Source of the DNA: Halichoerus grypus
Lineage: Eukaryota; Chordata; Mammalia; Carnivora; Phocidae
DNA length: 64,000 bases
Direction of reading: 5' to 3'
Assembly: GCF_964656455.1 (NCBI RefSeq)
Contig: NC_135726.1
Span: 1,684,001-1,748,000, forward strand
Numbering within the stretch: the first letter of the stretch is position 1; every line of letters begins with the position of its first letter. Positions 37,501-45,601 of the stretch are shown here, piece by piece. Made by a program: the position numbers and the translations under genes. Under the pieces are notes generated by a model. That model did not search any database and was not told the DNA's origin. It was given only the letters and a program-made list of their open reading frames with translations.

Positions 37501-40500
37501 CCCCCTCTGCACCCCATGCTGGGTGCCCCCAACATCCGGAGCCATTCTTTACATTGGCAACGTTAGATGCCATCTCTGTGGCCTGCCGTTCTGTGGTTCT
37601 GACAAATGTGTCGTCATGGATCCTCCCAAAACTTTAATTGGCGGGAAAGCGGTGGTGGGGGCATCCAGCCGGCCCTCCACACAGGCCGCCGCCTTTACCC
37701 CCACCCCTGCAGCCCCAGGGAACGAGGGACAGCCAGCTTTGGGGTGGGACAGACTCCCGCAGCGTCTGGGCTCTGCCGCCGATTACGTGGCTTTGAGAAA
37801 GTCACGTCTACGTACCCCGACGTTCCTCTTTAATAAAGTAGAAACACCTCTCGCGGGTGGATCTGAAACTTGGCGGTCACAGCCTCGGAAGCCCGTTCGG
37901 GGGAGGGGGAGGCACGTGGATTTGCCACGGTGCTCCCCCCCGCCCCCCACACTTCTTGCATTTCGTCCCAAGTGCACCTGTGACCTGCTTCCTTCACGAC
38001 GTCACCAGAGCACACAGGGTGATGTCATCAGCCTCGAGAGGGCCTGGGAGTTCCGACACGCCCCCCCACGGAGGAACCGTGCCTTCAGACGCAGGGTCTG
38101 GGGACGAGCGTGTCCGCCCCGTGCCTGGACGCCCTCCCGCAGTGCCGCCCGGGGCCTACAGCTCTGGTACCTCGGCGCTGGCTAGTGCGGCGTTGCTCCC
38201 AGGCCTGCGCCCGCGGCCTTGGTCTCCCTGGCTTTCCAGAGCAGCAGGGACCACGGTCCTGAGCGCCAACCCGAGGGACCCCAAGAGATCCTTCTGTCAC
38301 TGAGCAAAAGCCTGCTGGAGGGCCCCCGGCTGGAGAACCAATAGGTCCTCCTTTGTCTGCACCCTTCCCTCACCCGCACTGTGCTGAGTGGCAACCAGAT
38401 TGCAGGCCCGGGACTCCTGCCCCTGCTGGTGGATTTCTTCAGGGGTTCCCTAGTCCTGGGCAGAAGCAGGGGGTCCCCTTCTGCAGGCTCCCTGCCCTCC
38501 ACCGCTTTACTGCTTTGGTTTCTCACTCCCTCCTTCCAGCCAGGTGGCCTCTGTGCTATTCCTCAAGCCCTTCAGGCCACACCCTGCCTCAGGGCCTTTG
38601 CACTGGCTCTGCCCACTCTCTGGAAGGCTCTTCCTCCAGAAACCTGCAGCCCTCTTCCTTCACCCCTTCCAAGTCTTCACTCAAACGTGTCCTTCTCTAT
38701 GAGGCCTTGAGGACCATCCCTTCTTAACATGCCAATCGCTAACCCCCCCCCCCCAGCATTTCTGATCCCACTGCCCTACTTAAGTGTCCTCCATCATGCT
38801 TACTGTGGTGGGAGCGACTTGATATTTCACTTACTTATTTTGTGTGTGCTCTGCTTTTCTCTGGTAAAAGGTGAGTCCCGTGGACGTGGGTAGTTTGTCC
38901 TCTCTGTCCCCTCCTGCCCCCCCTCCCCTGCCCAACATAGAGTCAGGTGCACACCACGTAGCCGTGGGGGAATGAATGAGGGAGGTGCCCCCTCCATGAC
39001 CCCCGGAACGCAGAGAGGCAGCTGTCCCCGATCCTTTGATGAAGGCTGGAAAGCCAGTAGGCACGGATTCTGACCAGAGGCCCCCACATGGGGGAGGCGC
39101 TGACATGAGCCCCCCTCGGCTGCAGCAGGGGGAGCTTGGTGCTTGGTGGTCAAGAACAGCGTCTAGAGAAGGAGAATCCTGGCGTAATGGTCAGGGCGGC
39201 CTGCTTCAAAGAGAACACCAACTGTCTAGAAAGAGTAATATTTTCTGGGGCAGCCCTTGTGGGAAACAGTCCGGTGGTTCCTCAAAACTTAAACACAGAA
39301 TTACCGTGGGATCCAGTACGTGCCCTTCTGGATATGTCCCCCAAGTAACTGAAAGCAAGGTCTTGAAGAGACATGGGTGCATCATGTTCACCAGAGCATC
39401 CCTCACGATAGGCCAGAGGTGCAAGCGTCTGTTTTGGGATGAATGGATTAGCAAAATGCAGTCGATCCATGCAGTGGAATATTAGGAAGGCTTTTCTGAC
39501 ACCTGCCACAGTGTGGATGGACTTGGAGGGGACTGTGCGGAGTGAGGTCGGCCCGTCACAACGGGACCAATGCTGTGCGGTTCTGCTCACACGAGGCCCC
39601 TGGAGGACTCAGATCCGCAGGGACGGGAAGTAGATGGGGGGCGGCGCTGGCACGGGGGGTGGGACGGGGGGGTGCCTAATGGGGACAGAGTTTGCTTAGG
39701 AAGATGGGAATGTCCTGGAGATGGATGGTGGCGGTGGTCACACCACCTGAACGTACTTAGGGCCACAGAACTGTATGCTTAAACATGGTTAGGATGGTCA
39801 ATTTCATGTTATGTGTGTTATTTTACCATTGTTTTCAAAAATGTCATGTTTTCACAGCGGAGGTATGCAAACAAGAATAACTTAGAAAGGAAACATGTAA
39901 GCATTTGGTGGGCATCCCTGCTCTGCACAGGAGGGTCACATTTTCTTTACTGCTTCCAAATGTGACGACCGCGGCCTCACCGTCTTTATCCCGGGAGCAA
40001 ACCTGTCCCGTGAAGGCCTGGTCGCTGGGATAAAGATGGGGCACCATCCCCTTCCTGCCAGCCCCCACCCCCCCCCCGCCACCACCGTCTCTGCCTGAGA
40101 CCCGACGCCGCCTGCGGTCTTGGTCTCTCAGGGTGCACGGGCTGCCGTGGGCCCCTTCCAGCCCTCCCGTCTCCTGCCCGCCTGTCGGGACTACTGGACC
40201 TACCCCGGCTCCCTCACCACGCCTCCGCTCAGCGAGTCCGTCACCTGGATCATCCAGAAGCAGCCTGTCGAAGTGGCTCAGAGCCAGGTGAGCTGCACCG
40301 GAACCGGCGTGGGGGGAAGGGACTGAGGGCTCAAGTCCTGTTTGGGGCCACCGAGACACTGTGTGCGTGTGTCACGGGTTTCATTGTCCGCTGTGGTTTG
40401 GATTTTCCAGCTAAACAGGAGCTAGGCGGACAGTTACACTCTGGCTCTGTCTTAATCTTCAGCGGTTTTGAATTCAGGCGCAGCAAGTCTCCCTGATGAC

Positions 40501-42902
40501 AAATGGCTGAACGAGGTCAGGGCTTTGCTCTGTCGTGTGTGTCGGTCTAAAGTTACTTTAGCAAGAACAGAAGTGACGTTAGAATTGGGACATGGGTCCC
40601 CATGATGGGACCTCTGTAGGTATTTGTAGGTGAGCAAATTAACCGAGAAAGGAGTATCATTGATGAATTTTGCAAAGCCGTGAAAGAAGTAGGATCATTG
40701 AAGGAGAGGAGGAGATTTTAGAGTTTTTTTCCCCCTTCTTTGGATGATAGAACAGTAAATAATTGAGTTTGCTGAGGTTTCTCTCACGGGCTGTATTAAG
40801 TTAGACACATTGAGAGAAAATTCCAGAAGGATTAGGTCAGTCAGCTATTGCTACAACAATGCTGGTTAACAAACCACCCCAAAACTCAATGGCTCCTAAC
40901 AAGCATCTATTTTTCCTGCTTTGGGTCTGTGCGTTGTCTGTGGATGGCAGGGGGCTGGGGTTTGGGTCAGGCCCAGGTTGTCTCGTGCTCCTTGGACCAG
41001 TGGCTACCCAGAGCTGGGTCCATGGTGCATGACAGAAATGCAGAAGACCAGCAGACCCCACGTGCTCTCATGCTGCTGGCCACAGCAGGTCCCAGTGGCT
41101 GAGGTCCGGGGCGGGGAGGAGGTGAGCGAGCGCTCACAGAGTAATGCCCTAATCTGGCACGCAGACTTACACCAGAAATTTAATCCTGGATGTCCCAGGA
41201 TTTCTGCACTGGTTCTAATTTCCTTCCTCTTCCTTTTCTAAATAGTCTCCCCCCACCATCACCCAAAGTAAGTAGATATTACTTGTTAACACTTAAAAAA
41301 CGTAGAGTATCTTTTTCTCTGGAAATCTCAAGAATGTGGAGACATCGTGTCCGTGTCAGGCATTCAGAGTCTGGGGATGACAGACACGCAGCAAGCTCGT
41401 GGCCGCAGCCCCTGTCCCCACGCAGGGTGGGACTTCCCTGCCAGTCTCTTTCTGAGGCTCCGGCCTCGTGATTCTGCAAACATCCTCTCGTGCAAAAGTC
41501 ATGGAATGACGCTGTTTGCTTTGGAAGGCAGAGAGATCCAATCTTCTCCCAAACCAGAACTATTAGTGACACAAGGAGGACCCTGGTCGACGAATGGTCC
41601 CTGGTCACCAAAACCCCTTCTGTCACTCAGCACACACGTAATGAGCACCCGTGCATGCCGGGTATTGCAGCTGAAGAGGGTGGGAGATGGGTAGCAGCAG
41701 ATGCAGTGATGAGGTCCATCGAGAACAGTCTCTGCACGCTGCTGTTTGGGAGGAAATAGAAACACGAGCTAATTATTTTAAGACGGGGGTGAGTATTAAA
41801 CAGCAATGCAGAGCAGAAACCCCTTACCCCAAGCAGAGGAACTGGGGAGGTGGTGGGGGGGTGGGGGGGGAGAGAAGCTGCCTTCCTGAGCGAGCATCCT
41901 GTGCCTGAGCCCTGGGAGCCTGGGTCCTCCGTGCCCTCCGTGACTCTGGGGGCAGCCGCCAGCTTGCTCCACACGTGGTCACTGTGTAGACACAACCCAG
42001 CTCCATAGGTCATCGAACATGCGAGTGATCCTCGCAGAGCTCCTCAGTATATTCGGAGAACAAATGAGGTGATAAAAAATGGACTTTGAGCTCCTTCAGT
42101 GAGAAGCGAGTCAAATGTTACTTCCTGTTGTATGTACTCGCTTAGTTTTTATGTTATAGGTGTTCGCTGACTGTTCCGCATGGCGACTCCCAACGTTAGA
42201 GGCTTAAGGAAACGATCACCGTTAGAATCCCCCGGAGTTGGTGGGGGTCAGAGTATGGGGTGGTTCCGGCTTGGGATCGCTCGCGGCGTTGCAGTCAGAT
42301 GTCCTGTGGGCTCTGGAAGCTTGAGCCGGGCTGGAGGCTCACTTGGTGGCCGGCAAGCCAGTGCTGGCTGTTGGCCGTGGGCCTCGGCTCCCCTCGCGGG
42401 TGCCGCTTGGCCGTCCTCACTACACGGCGGCTGGCTTCTCCAGCAAGGATGCAGGAAACCAAGGCGGAAGCTTCGACGCCTCTTCTGACCGCACTTGGGC
42501 GTCCCCTCCGCCACCTCGTGCTGGCCGTGCGCGGCCATCCCCGATTCAGTGTGTGGGCCGGGGTGGGACGGAGCGCGAGTGCGCACGGCAGGAGGGCCGT
42601 CTGGGAGCTGGTTCACTCCGTACCTGCACCCGGCCCACTCTGGTTGCTCTCCATTGCAGCTGGCTGCCTTTCGCACGCTCCTGTCTTCTGCGCTCGGTGA
42701 AGAAGAGCATTCAATGGTGGACAACTACCGTCCGCTTCAACCCCTGATGAACCGGAAGGTCCGTTCATCCTTCCAGGCTGCGGAAGGGGGCATCCGAGCG
42801 GATGTCACCTCTGACACTAAAAAGAGAGAAAGAGATCATTGTTTCAGTCACTGTGCGTTTCAGTTGCGGGGAAAAGAAACCACCTCAAAGAAGCCTCAGT
42901 AG
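16439..42902 (+). CDS. CA5A: Carbonic anhydrase VA, mitochondrial (7 coding exons, complete)
   Basis: Catalyses CO2 hydration to bicarbonate in the mitochondrial matrix, feeding carbamoyl-phosphate synthetase 1 and pyruvate carboxylase. Coding joins: 16439-16595, 20776-20973, 33556-33674, 35844-35939, 36064-36126, 40132-40287, 42660-42902. All introns are GT-AG, and the product is 343 residues without a break. Residues 1-52 are an Arg-rich, nearly acid-free targeting presequence. The alpha-CA fold follows. Zinc ligands are His135, His137 and His160 (CA II His94/96/119), and the gate pair is Thr240/Glu147 (Thr199/Glu106). Tyr105 replaces the His64 proton shuttle, as in CA V, with Phe106 beside it, and Tyr172 matches Tyr131. 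CA5A rather than X-linked CA5B is supported by the neighbouring SLC7A5. Oddities: the start is five codons upstream of the human one, and the C-terminus is about 33 residues longer than the 305-residue human protein. Confidence 0.96.
16665..16830 (+). repeat. MIR-type SINE fragment
   Basis: The MIR hallmark 'ggtgaccttgggcaattccc' followed by 'ttaacctcagctccatgggg' is visible, with diverged ends. Confidence 0.8.
17085..17320 (+). repeat. MIR-type SINE fragment
   Basis: The text 'gagcgtgggcttcacaacca', then 'gagccccagtctccacacct', then 'gtaagaggggaggac' follows MIR order. A shorter related piece lies just upstream near 16965-17030 ('ctgtgaccttggactcatgc'). Confidence 0.7.
17690..17885 (+). repeat. 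MIR-type SINE fragment
   Basis: A good match to the MIR core: 'ctgggcaagtctcttaacct', 'ctctgagccccagttgcatc', 'gcctgtaagaggtgggtaat'. This is the clearest MIR in the window. Confidence 0.88.
18245..18700 (+). mobile_element. Tigger-type (TcMar) non-autonomous DNA transposon
   Basis: The left end (GTTCCCCCATTCTCCGCGGG) and right end (GGCGGAGAGC...GTGAGGGGGGCC) are diverged inverted repeats of each other, as in Tigger-derived elements with CCGCGG-rich termini. The interior has the AT-rich 'attaggcacaatacgagata' text of that family. It has no transposase frame and is an ancient passive copy. The exact subfamily is not assigned. Confidence 0.75.
19285..19945 (-). mobile_element. L1 3' end, 5'-truncated, relatively young
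   Basis: It opens with a T-rich block (the antisense A-tail), then 'ttgttatgttaatcaccata', and runs through the L1 3' UTR to 'ggctgcataatattccattg' and 'tctgtcgatggacatct'. The sequence is well preserved compared with the other L1 fragments here, so it looks carnivoran-lineage. A second internal T-rich block lies at about 19560-19575. No certain target duplication was seen. Confidence 0.9.
20776..20973 (+). CDS. CA5A: CA5A coding exon 2
   Basis: Acceptor CCCCAG, donor TCAG|GTGAGC. Encodes the end of Leu53 to Ser118 plus one base of Gly119. It contains the conserved RQSPINI (residues 68-74), VEFDD, and the CA V-specific Tyr105-Phe106 in NTGYFF. The frame stays open for over 1 kb into intron 2 only because the intron is GC-rich. 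Confidence 0.97.
22085..22240 (+). repeat. L2-type LINE 3' end fragment
   Basis: Ordered remnants 'gaggatgcaagccccacaag', 'ggcaggatgactgcttccta' and a terminal 'cgaacgatgaatgg' tail follow the L2 3' end pattern. Highly diverged. Confidence 0.5.
23215..23371 (+). mobile_element. CAN-SINE, short variant
   Basis: The head is GGGGCGCCTGGGCGGCTCAG with the older-type 'cagtcggttgagcatccaac' text. A partly deleted body, a TC-rich region and an A-tail follow. Target duplications AATAATAGCTCCT (23202-23214 and 23372-23384) are identical. Confidence 0.95.
27055..27200 (+). repeat. MIR-type SINE fragment
   Basis: The text 'agcaagtcacctaaactctc', 'tgaccctcagcctcctcctc' and 'tgtgaggggaagatcgga' is in MIR order. 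Confidence 0.7.
29385..29520 (+). repeat. L2-type LINE 3' end fragment
   Basis: The text 'gcccaagctccaagaggaca', 'ggactgcatcagtccccttc' and the terminal 'ccgagtgaatgaatgactt' fits an L2 3' end. Confidence 0.65.
31560..31750 (-). repeat. MIR-type SINE fragment (antisense)
   Basis: The antisense MIR core is readable: 'gaggctgaggctcggagggg', then 'gctcagggtcacgcagcaag', then 'tgaggcggaggtaagctgca'. Confidence 0.75.
33556..33674 (+). CDS. CA5A: CA5A coding exon 3 (two zinc ligands)
   Basis: Acceptor TTCCAG, donor GAG|GTTGGT. Encodes the end of Gly119 to Glu158. It carries the QFHFHWG motif with zinc-binding His135 and His137, and the GSEHTVD motif with Glu147. Confidence 0.97.
33675..35843 (+). 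other. CA5A: CA5A intron 3
   Basis: Phase 0, GTTGGT donor and TTTCAG acceptor. AT-rich LINE-like sequence at about 34180-34390 is followed by GC-rich unique DNA with a G12 run at 34938-34949. No exon is seen. Confidence 0.85.
35844..35939 (+). CDS. CA5A: CA5A coding exon 4 (third zinc ligand)
   Basis: Acceptor TTTCAG, donor AAG|GTAAGC. Encodes residues 159-190, starting LHLVHWNS with the zinc ligand His160, and including Tyr172 (CA II position 131, an auxiliary proton shuttle in CA V) and the AVIGVFLK strand. Confidence 0.97.
36064..36126 (+). CDS. CA5A: CA5A coding exon 5
   Basis: A 63-bp exon encoding residues 191-211 ([11 protein letters not shown]...EIKHK). Acceptor GTGCAG, donor AAG|GTAAGC. 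It is separated from exon 4 by a 124-bp intron (35940-36063). Confidence 0.96.
38515..38960 (+). repeat. L2-type LINE 3' end
   Basis: The L2 pattern is well preserved: 'gcctcagggcctttgcactg', 'ctctggaaggctcttcctcc', 'tctatgaggccttgaggacc', 'tattttgtgtgtgctctgct'. A C12 run (38743-38754) sits in the usual C-rich spot of the L2 end. Confidence 0.88.
39190..39845 (+). mobile_element. L1 3' end, old, sense
   Basis: Sense L1 3' text: 'aaacttaaacacagaattac', 'gtggatggacttggagggga', and the terminal 'tcaatttcatgttatgtgtg' before a T/A-rich end. Diverged and non-coding. Confidence 0.85.
40132..40287 (+). CDS. CA5A: CA5A coding exon 6 (active-site Thr)
   Basis: Acceptor CTCTCAG, donor CAG|GTGAGC. 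Encodes residues 212-263. It contains [14 protein letters not shown] with Thr240 and Thr241 (CA II Thr199/200) and the VTWIIQK strand. Residue 230 is Arg where human CA5A, from memory, has Trp; this is a radical difference next to the conserved DYW. Confidence 0.97.
40835..41110 (+). repeat. Interspersed repeat, family not assigned
   Basis: It starts with 'gctattgctacaacaatgct', then 'accaccccaaaactcaatgg' and 'ctcctaacaagcatctattt'. The same plan recurs at 43110-43320, 44666-45110, 51745-52145 and 63925 onward. It looks like an ancient mammalian interspersed family, but I could not name it with certainty. Confidence 0.6.
41223..41426 (+). repeat. Local duplication, copy 1 (CA5A intron 6)
   Basis: About 200 bp align in the same orientation with 43918-44101. 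Shared landmarks include TTCTAAATAGTCT/TCCTAAATAGTCT, AGTAAGTAGRTATTACTTGT, GAGTATCTTTTTCTCTGG and GGCATTCAGAGTC. Exon 7 lies between the copies. Confidence 0.8.
42660..42902 (+). CDS. CA5A: CA5A coding exon 7 with extended C-terminus
   Basis: Acceptor TTGCAG; stop TAG at 42900-42902. Encodes residues 264-343. Residues 264-303 (LAAFRTLL...NNYRPLQP-type...SSFQA) are the conserved C-terminal CA region. The human stop aligns with an Asp codon at residue 311, and the frame continues for 33 more residues, with a basic KKRERD cluster and two Cys (324, 328). The extension shows no known domain. Confidence 0.92.
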   Translation: MAAFRTLLSSALGEEEHSMVDNYRPLQPLMNRKVRSSFQAAEGGIRADVTSDTKKRERDHCFSHCAFQLRGKETTSKKPQ

Positions 42903-43633
42903 GGTAGGGAACGGAAATGTGGGGACACGGGGTATCTCGGCGCCTACGGCAATGCCCAAACGAGCCCCAGCTGACCCGGGCCACCCGCCCATGCTTCCTT
43001 GTCTCATCAGACAGGCGCCCTCTGTCTCTCCACACTCATGGCCCCCGCGTGCTTCCCGAGGGACGGGGACCCACATGAGTCTTCCCCGCCTCCAGACTCT
43101 GGGCATCTCAGTGTCCTGGGGCTGTTGTGACAGATGACCACAGACTGGAGGGGCTAACCCAACAGCGACGTGTTCCTTCACAGTTCTAGAAGCCCAGTTT
43201 GAAGGTGTCGGGGGACTGGCGGGAAACCTTGGCTTCCTGGCCTGTCCTGGCCCCTGAGGCCGCCTGCGTTCCCCGGCTCGAGCCCCTGCTCCGGCTTCAC
43301 GGCCGAGGGGGTTTCCAATGTGGCTGCTCAGGACCCGGTGCCGTTTAGTTGTGGTCATTCTGCCTTTTTTTTTTTTTTTAATTGTATTGAAACACACACC
43401 GCATAAATTACCATCTTACCCATTTCCAAGTGAACGGGTCCATGGCATTTATTGCGTTCAAAATGGTGTGCAGCCGTCCCTACCGCCCCGCCCCAGAGCT
43501 CTCTGCATCTTGCAGAACTGGAACTCTGCCCCCCCCACCCCCCAGTTCGCGCTCCCTGCCCACGCCCGCCCCCAGCCCCCGGCAGCCCCGATTCGAGGGT
43601 CTGTCTCTGCGATTCTGACTGCGCTACAATAAA
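42903..43633 (+). other. CA5A: CA5A 3' untranslated region, end uncertain
   Basis: Non-coding DNA after the stop codon. The first AATAAA is at 43628-43633, inside an antisense L1 fragment, and the next is at 44162. Neither can be confirmed as the functional poly(A) signal. A 43110-43320 interspersed repeat fragment lies within this stretch. Confidence 0.35.
43110..43320 (+). repeat. Interspersed repeat, same family as 40835
   Basis: The text 'tcctggggctgttgtgacag', 'atgaccacagactggagggg' and 'ccttcacagttctagaagcc' follows the same pattern as the copies at 40835 and 44666. Confidence 0.6.
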
Positions 43634-43800
43634 ACATAAGTGGAACCGTTATAATATTTGTGCTTTTGTGACTGGCCTCTTTCACTTAGCGTGAAACATC
43701 CCCAACGTTCACCCGTCCTAAAGCTTGTGTTAGAGCTTTCTTCCTTTGTGAGGCTGAGGAACATCCTGATTGATAATGGCATCTTTACTCTCACAGCATC
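43355..43800 (-). mobile_element. L1 3'-end fragment (antisense)
   Basis: It opens with a T15 run, then 'attgtattgaaacacacacc', 'aattaccatcttacccattt', 'tttgtgactggcctctttca' and 'ttagcgtgaaacatccccaa', the antisense L1 3' pattern. Confidence 0.88.
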
Positions 43801-43917
43801 ACAAATATTCCTCTCTGGTAGCGATGCAAAGCTACGAACAACCCATCGTGTTGTCTCCCAACATTACCTTTCTGCCCGGTGCACAGTGAGACATGCACAT
43901 AAGCATTGCATGTTTTC

Positions 43918-44101
43918 TTCCTCTTCCTTTCCTAAATAGTCTTTTCCCCCCTAAAGTAAGTAGGTATTACTTGTTTACATTTTTAAAAACTTAGAGTATC
44001 TTTTTCTCTGGAAATGTCAAGAATGCGGAGACGGCCTGCCTGTGTTGGGCATTCAGAGTCCGGGTCCGGACAGACACACCACGGCCCCATCCCTGCGCAG
44101 A
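43918..44101 (+). repeat. Local duplication, copy 2 (downstream of CA5A)
   Basis: Same-orientation partner of 41223-41426, offset by about 2.7 kb. Small indels and substitutions separate the two, so the event is not recent. Confidence 0.8.
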
Positions 44102-44665
44102 AAATACAGAATCCACCGAGATGCAGCAAAAAAACCTCCATTTCATTTTGGGGAGCTAAAGAATAAATAGACTCCTTACAGTCCACAAATAGCATCTCGA
44201 ATCAAAGAGAACGTATGATATGGATGTGGCTTGTCTTGGCAGAGATTTTTATTTTTCCCCAATCTCAGAGCCTCCCGTGGTGTTTCCACAATTTGCAGCC
44301 TGGCTTTGGGCGATTCGAGGCTCTGGCCTCCACTGCAGAGAAAGCAGCCCGACTTCCTTGCACACCGTCTTCACTGGGAAAGCTCACCCTCACGGTGCCT
44401 GTCCCGTTACAATGCCTCGTCCAGATGCAGCCCCACGGGCCCTCCAGGCACCCACAGAGCCCGCGGAGGCCCCTCCGTCCCAGCAAGTATGGGTGCGCCG
44501 GTGATGGGTGGGGGGCCTGGCTGTTAGCCTGGGTGCGGAGCTGGGGGAGGACGGTCGAGGAGAAGAGGATAGTGTAAAGTCTGGTTCAGACCAAAAAGAC
44601 TTCTTGTCTTCTGAGGAAACGTCACGATGCCTGAGTCTTGAGTGAGGTGGGCTTTCGTGCACAGG

Positions 44666-45110
44666 GAGAGTGTCCTGAGGTGGCCGTACAAGTTGCCCCA
44701 AACTCAGTGGCTTCCAACAATATGCATTTGTTGCCTTACAGTCTGGAGGGCAGAGGGCAGACACGGGTCTCAGGGAGTGACAGTCAAGGTGCGGGCAGGC
44801 TGGTTCCCGCTGGAGGCTTCTGGTTGTTTCCAGGCTTCCCCAACAGCTAGAGGTGCCCCGTCCCTTGGCTCAGGGCCCCTCCTAAGACCACCTTCAAAGC
44901 ATGTCACTGCCACCGGCCTCTGCCTCCATCACCATAGCGTCCCTCTGACTTGGACCCTCCACCTCCCTCTTACAAGGACCTTGTGAGTCCACAGGGCCCA
45001 CCCGCATCGTCCAGGCTCATCTCCTCACCTCCAGATCCTTAATCCCATCTGCAAAGTCCCTTTGCCATGTGAGGTCACACAGCCACAGGTCCGGGGATTA
45101 GGACGAGGAC
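44666..45110 (+). repeat. Interspersed repeat, same family as 40835, longest copy
   Basis: The text 'gtggccgtacaagttgcccc', 'aaactcagtggcttccaaca', 'gccttacagtctggagggca' and downstream 'tacaaggaccttgtgagtcc' marks a longer copy of the unassigned family seen at 40835, 43110 and 51745. Confidence 0.65.
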
Positions 45111-45250
45111 GCCTTGGGCCATTATTCAGCCGTCCACGCTGTATGCACAAAACCGCACTGAGACTGGTCTCCTCTGGAGGTGGGGGGGAGGGGATAGATT
45201 GGGAAAGGTGCCAGGGAAATGCAGGGGTGGGAGGGAGGGATGTTAAAAAT

Positions 45251-45436
45251 GTTCCAGAGCTGCGCTGTCCAATAGCCTTTCCTGTAATGGCGGAATGTTC
45301 TAGAACTGTGCTGTCCGATAGCACTTTCTGGGATGATGGAATGTTCCAGAACTGTGCTGTCCGATAGCACTTTCTGGGATGATGGAATGTTCCAGAACTG
45401 TGCTGTCCGATAGCACTTTCTGGGATGTTCCAGAAT
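45251..45436 (+). repeat. 46-bp tandem repeat array in transposon end
   Basis: Units start at GTTCYAGARCTG at 45251, 45297, 45343 and 45389, exactly 46 bp apart. A fifth partial start is at 45427, 38 bp on. Units 2-4 are nearly identical (CTGTCCGATAGCACTTTCTG) and unit 1 is more diverged. Confidence 0.95.
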
Positions 45437-45601
45437 AGCATTGTCCGATATGGCAGCTCTTGGATACACATGGCCGTTGAGCACTTAAACTGGGTTAAGT
45501 GCAACTGAGGAATGGAACTGTAGCTGTACGTAATTTTAATTACTTGAATTCAGATGCCTCTCATGACCGGCCAGTGGCTGCCATGCTGGACAGCACAGCT
45601 C
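45251..45601 (+). mobile_element. hAT-type non-autonomous DNA transposon, internally expanded
   Basis: The left end (AGAGCTGCGCTGTCCAATAG) and the reverse complement of the right end (AGAGCTGTGCTGTCCAGCAT) form inverted repeats. The internal 'atggccgttgagcacttaaa' and 'gtgcaactgaggaatggaac' text resembles Charlie/MER-type mammalian elements. The left terminal module is amplified into tandem 46-bp units. There is no transposase frame. Confidence 0.75.

Larger units (their letters stand above)
36127..40131 (+). other. CA5A: CA5A intron 5
   Basis: Phase 0 intron with GTAAGC donor and CTCTCAG acceptor. It is GC-rich unique DNA, with a MIR-like piece near 37755-37855, an L2 3' end at 38515-38960 and an L1 3' end at 39190-39845. 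No exon is recognised. Confidence 0.85.
40288..42659 (+). other. CA5A: CA5A intron 6
   Basis: Phase 0, GTGAGC donor and TTGCAG acceptor. It contains an interspersed repeat at 40835-41110, one copy of a local duplication at 41223-41426 and a G-rich run near 41845-41872. The rest is unique. Confidence 0.85.

Noticed and set aside
37457..38185. 242-codon plus-strand frame in CA5A intron 5
   Set aside because: Low-complexity Pro/Arg-rich product that overlaps a MIR-like fragment, with no homology to carbonic anhydrase or any family I recognise.
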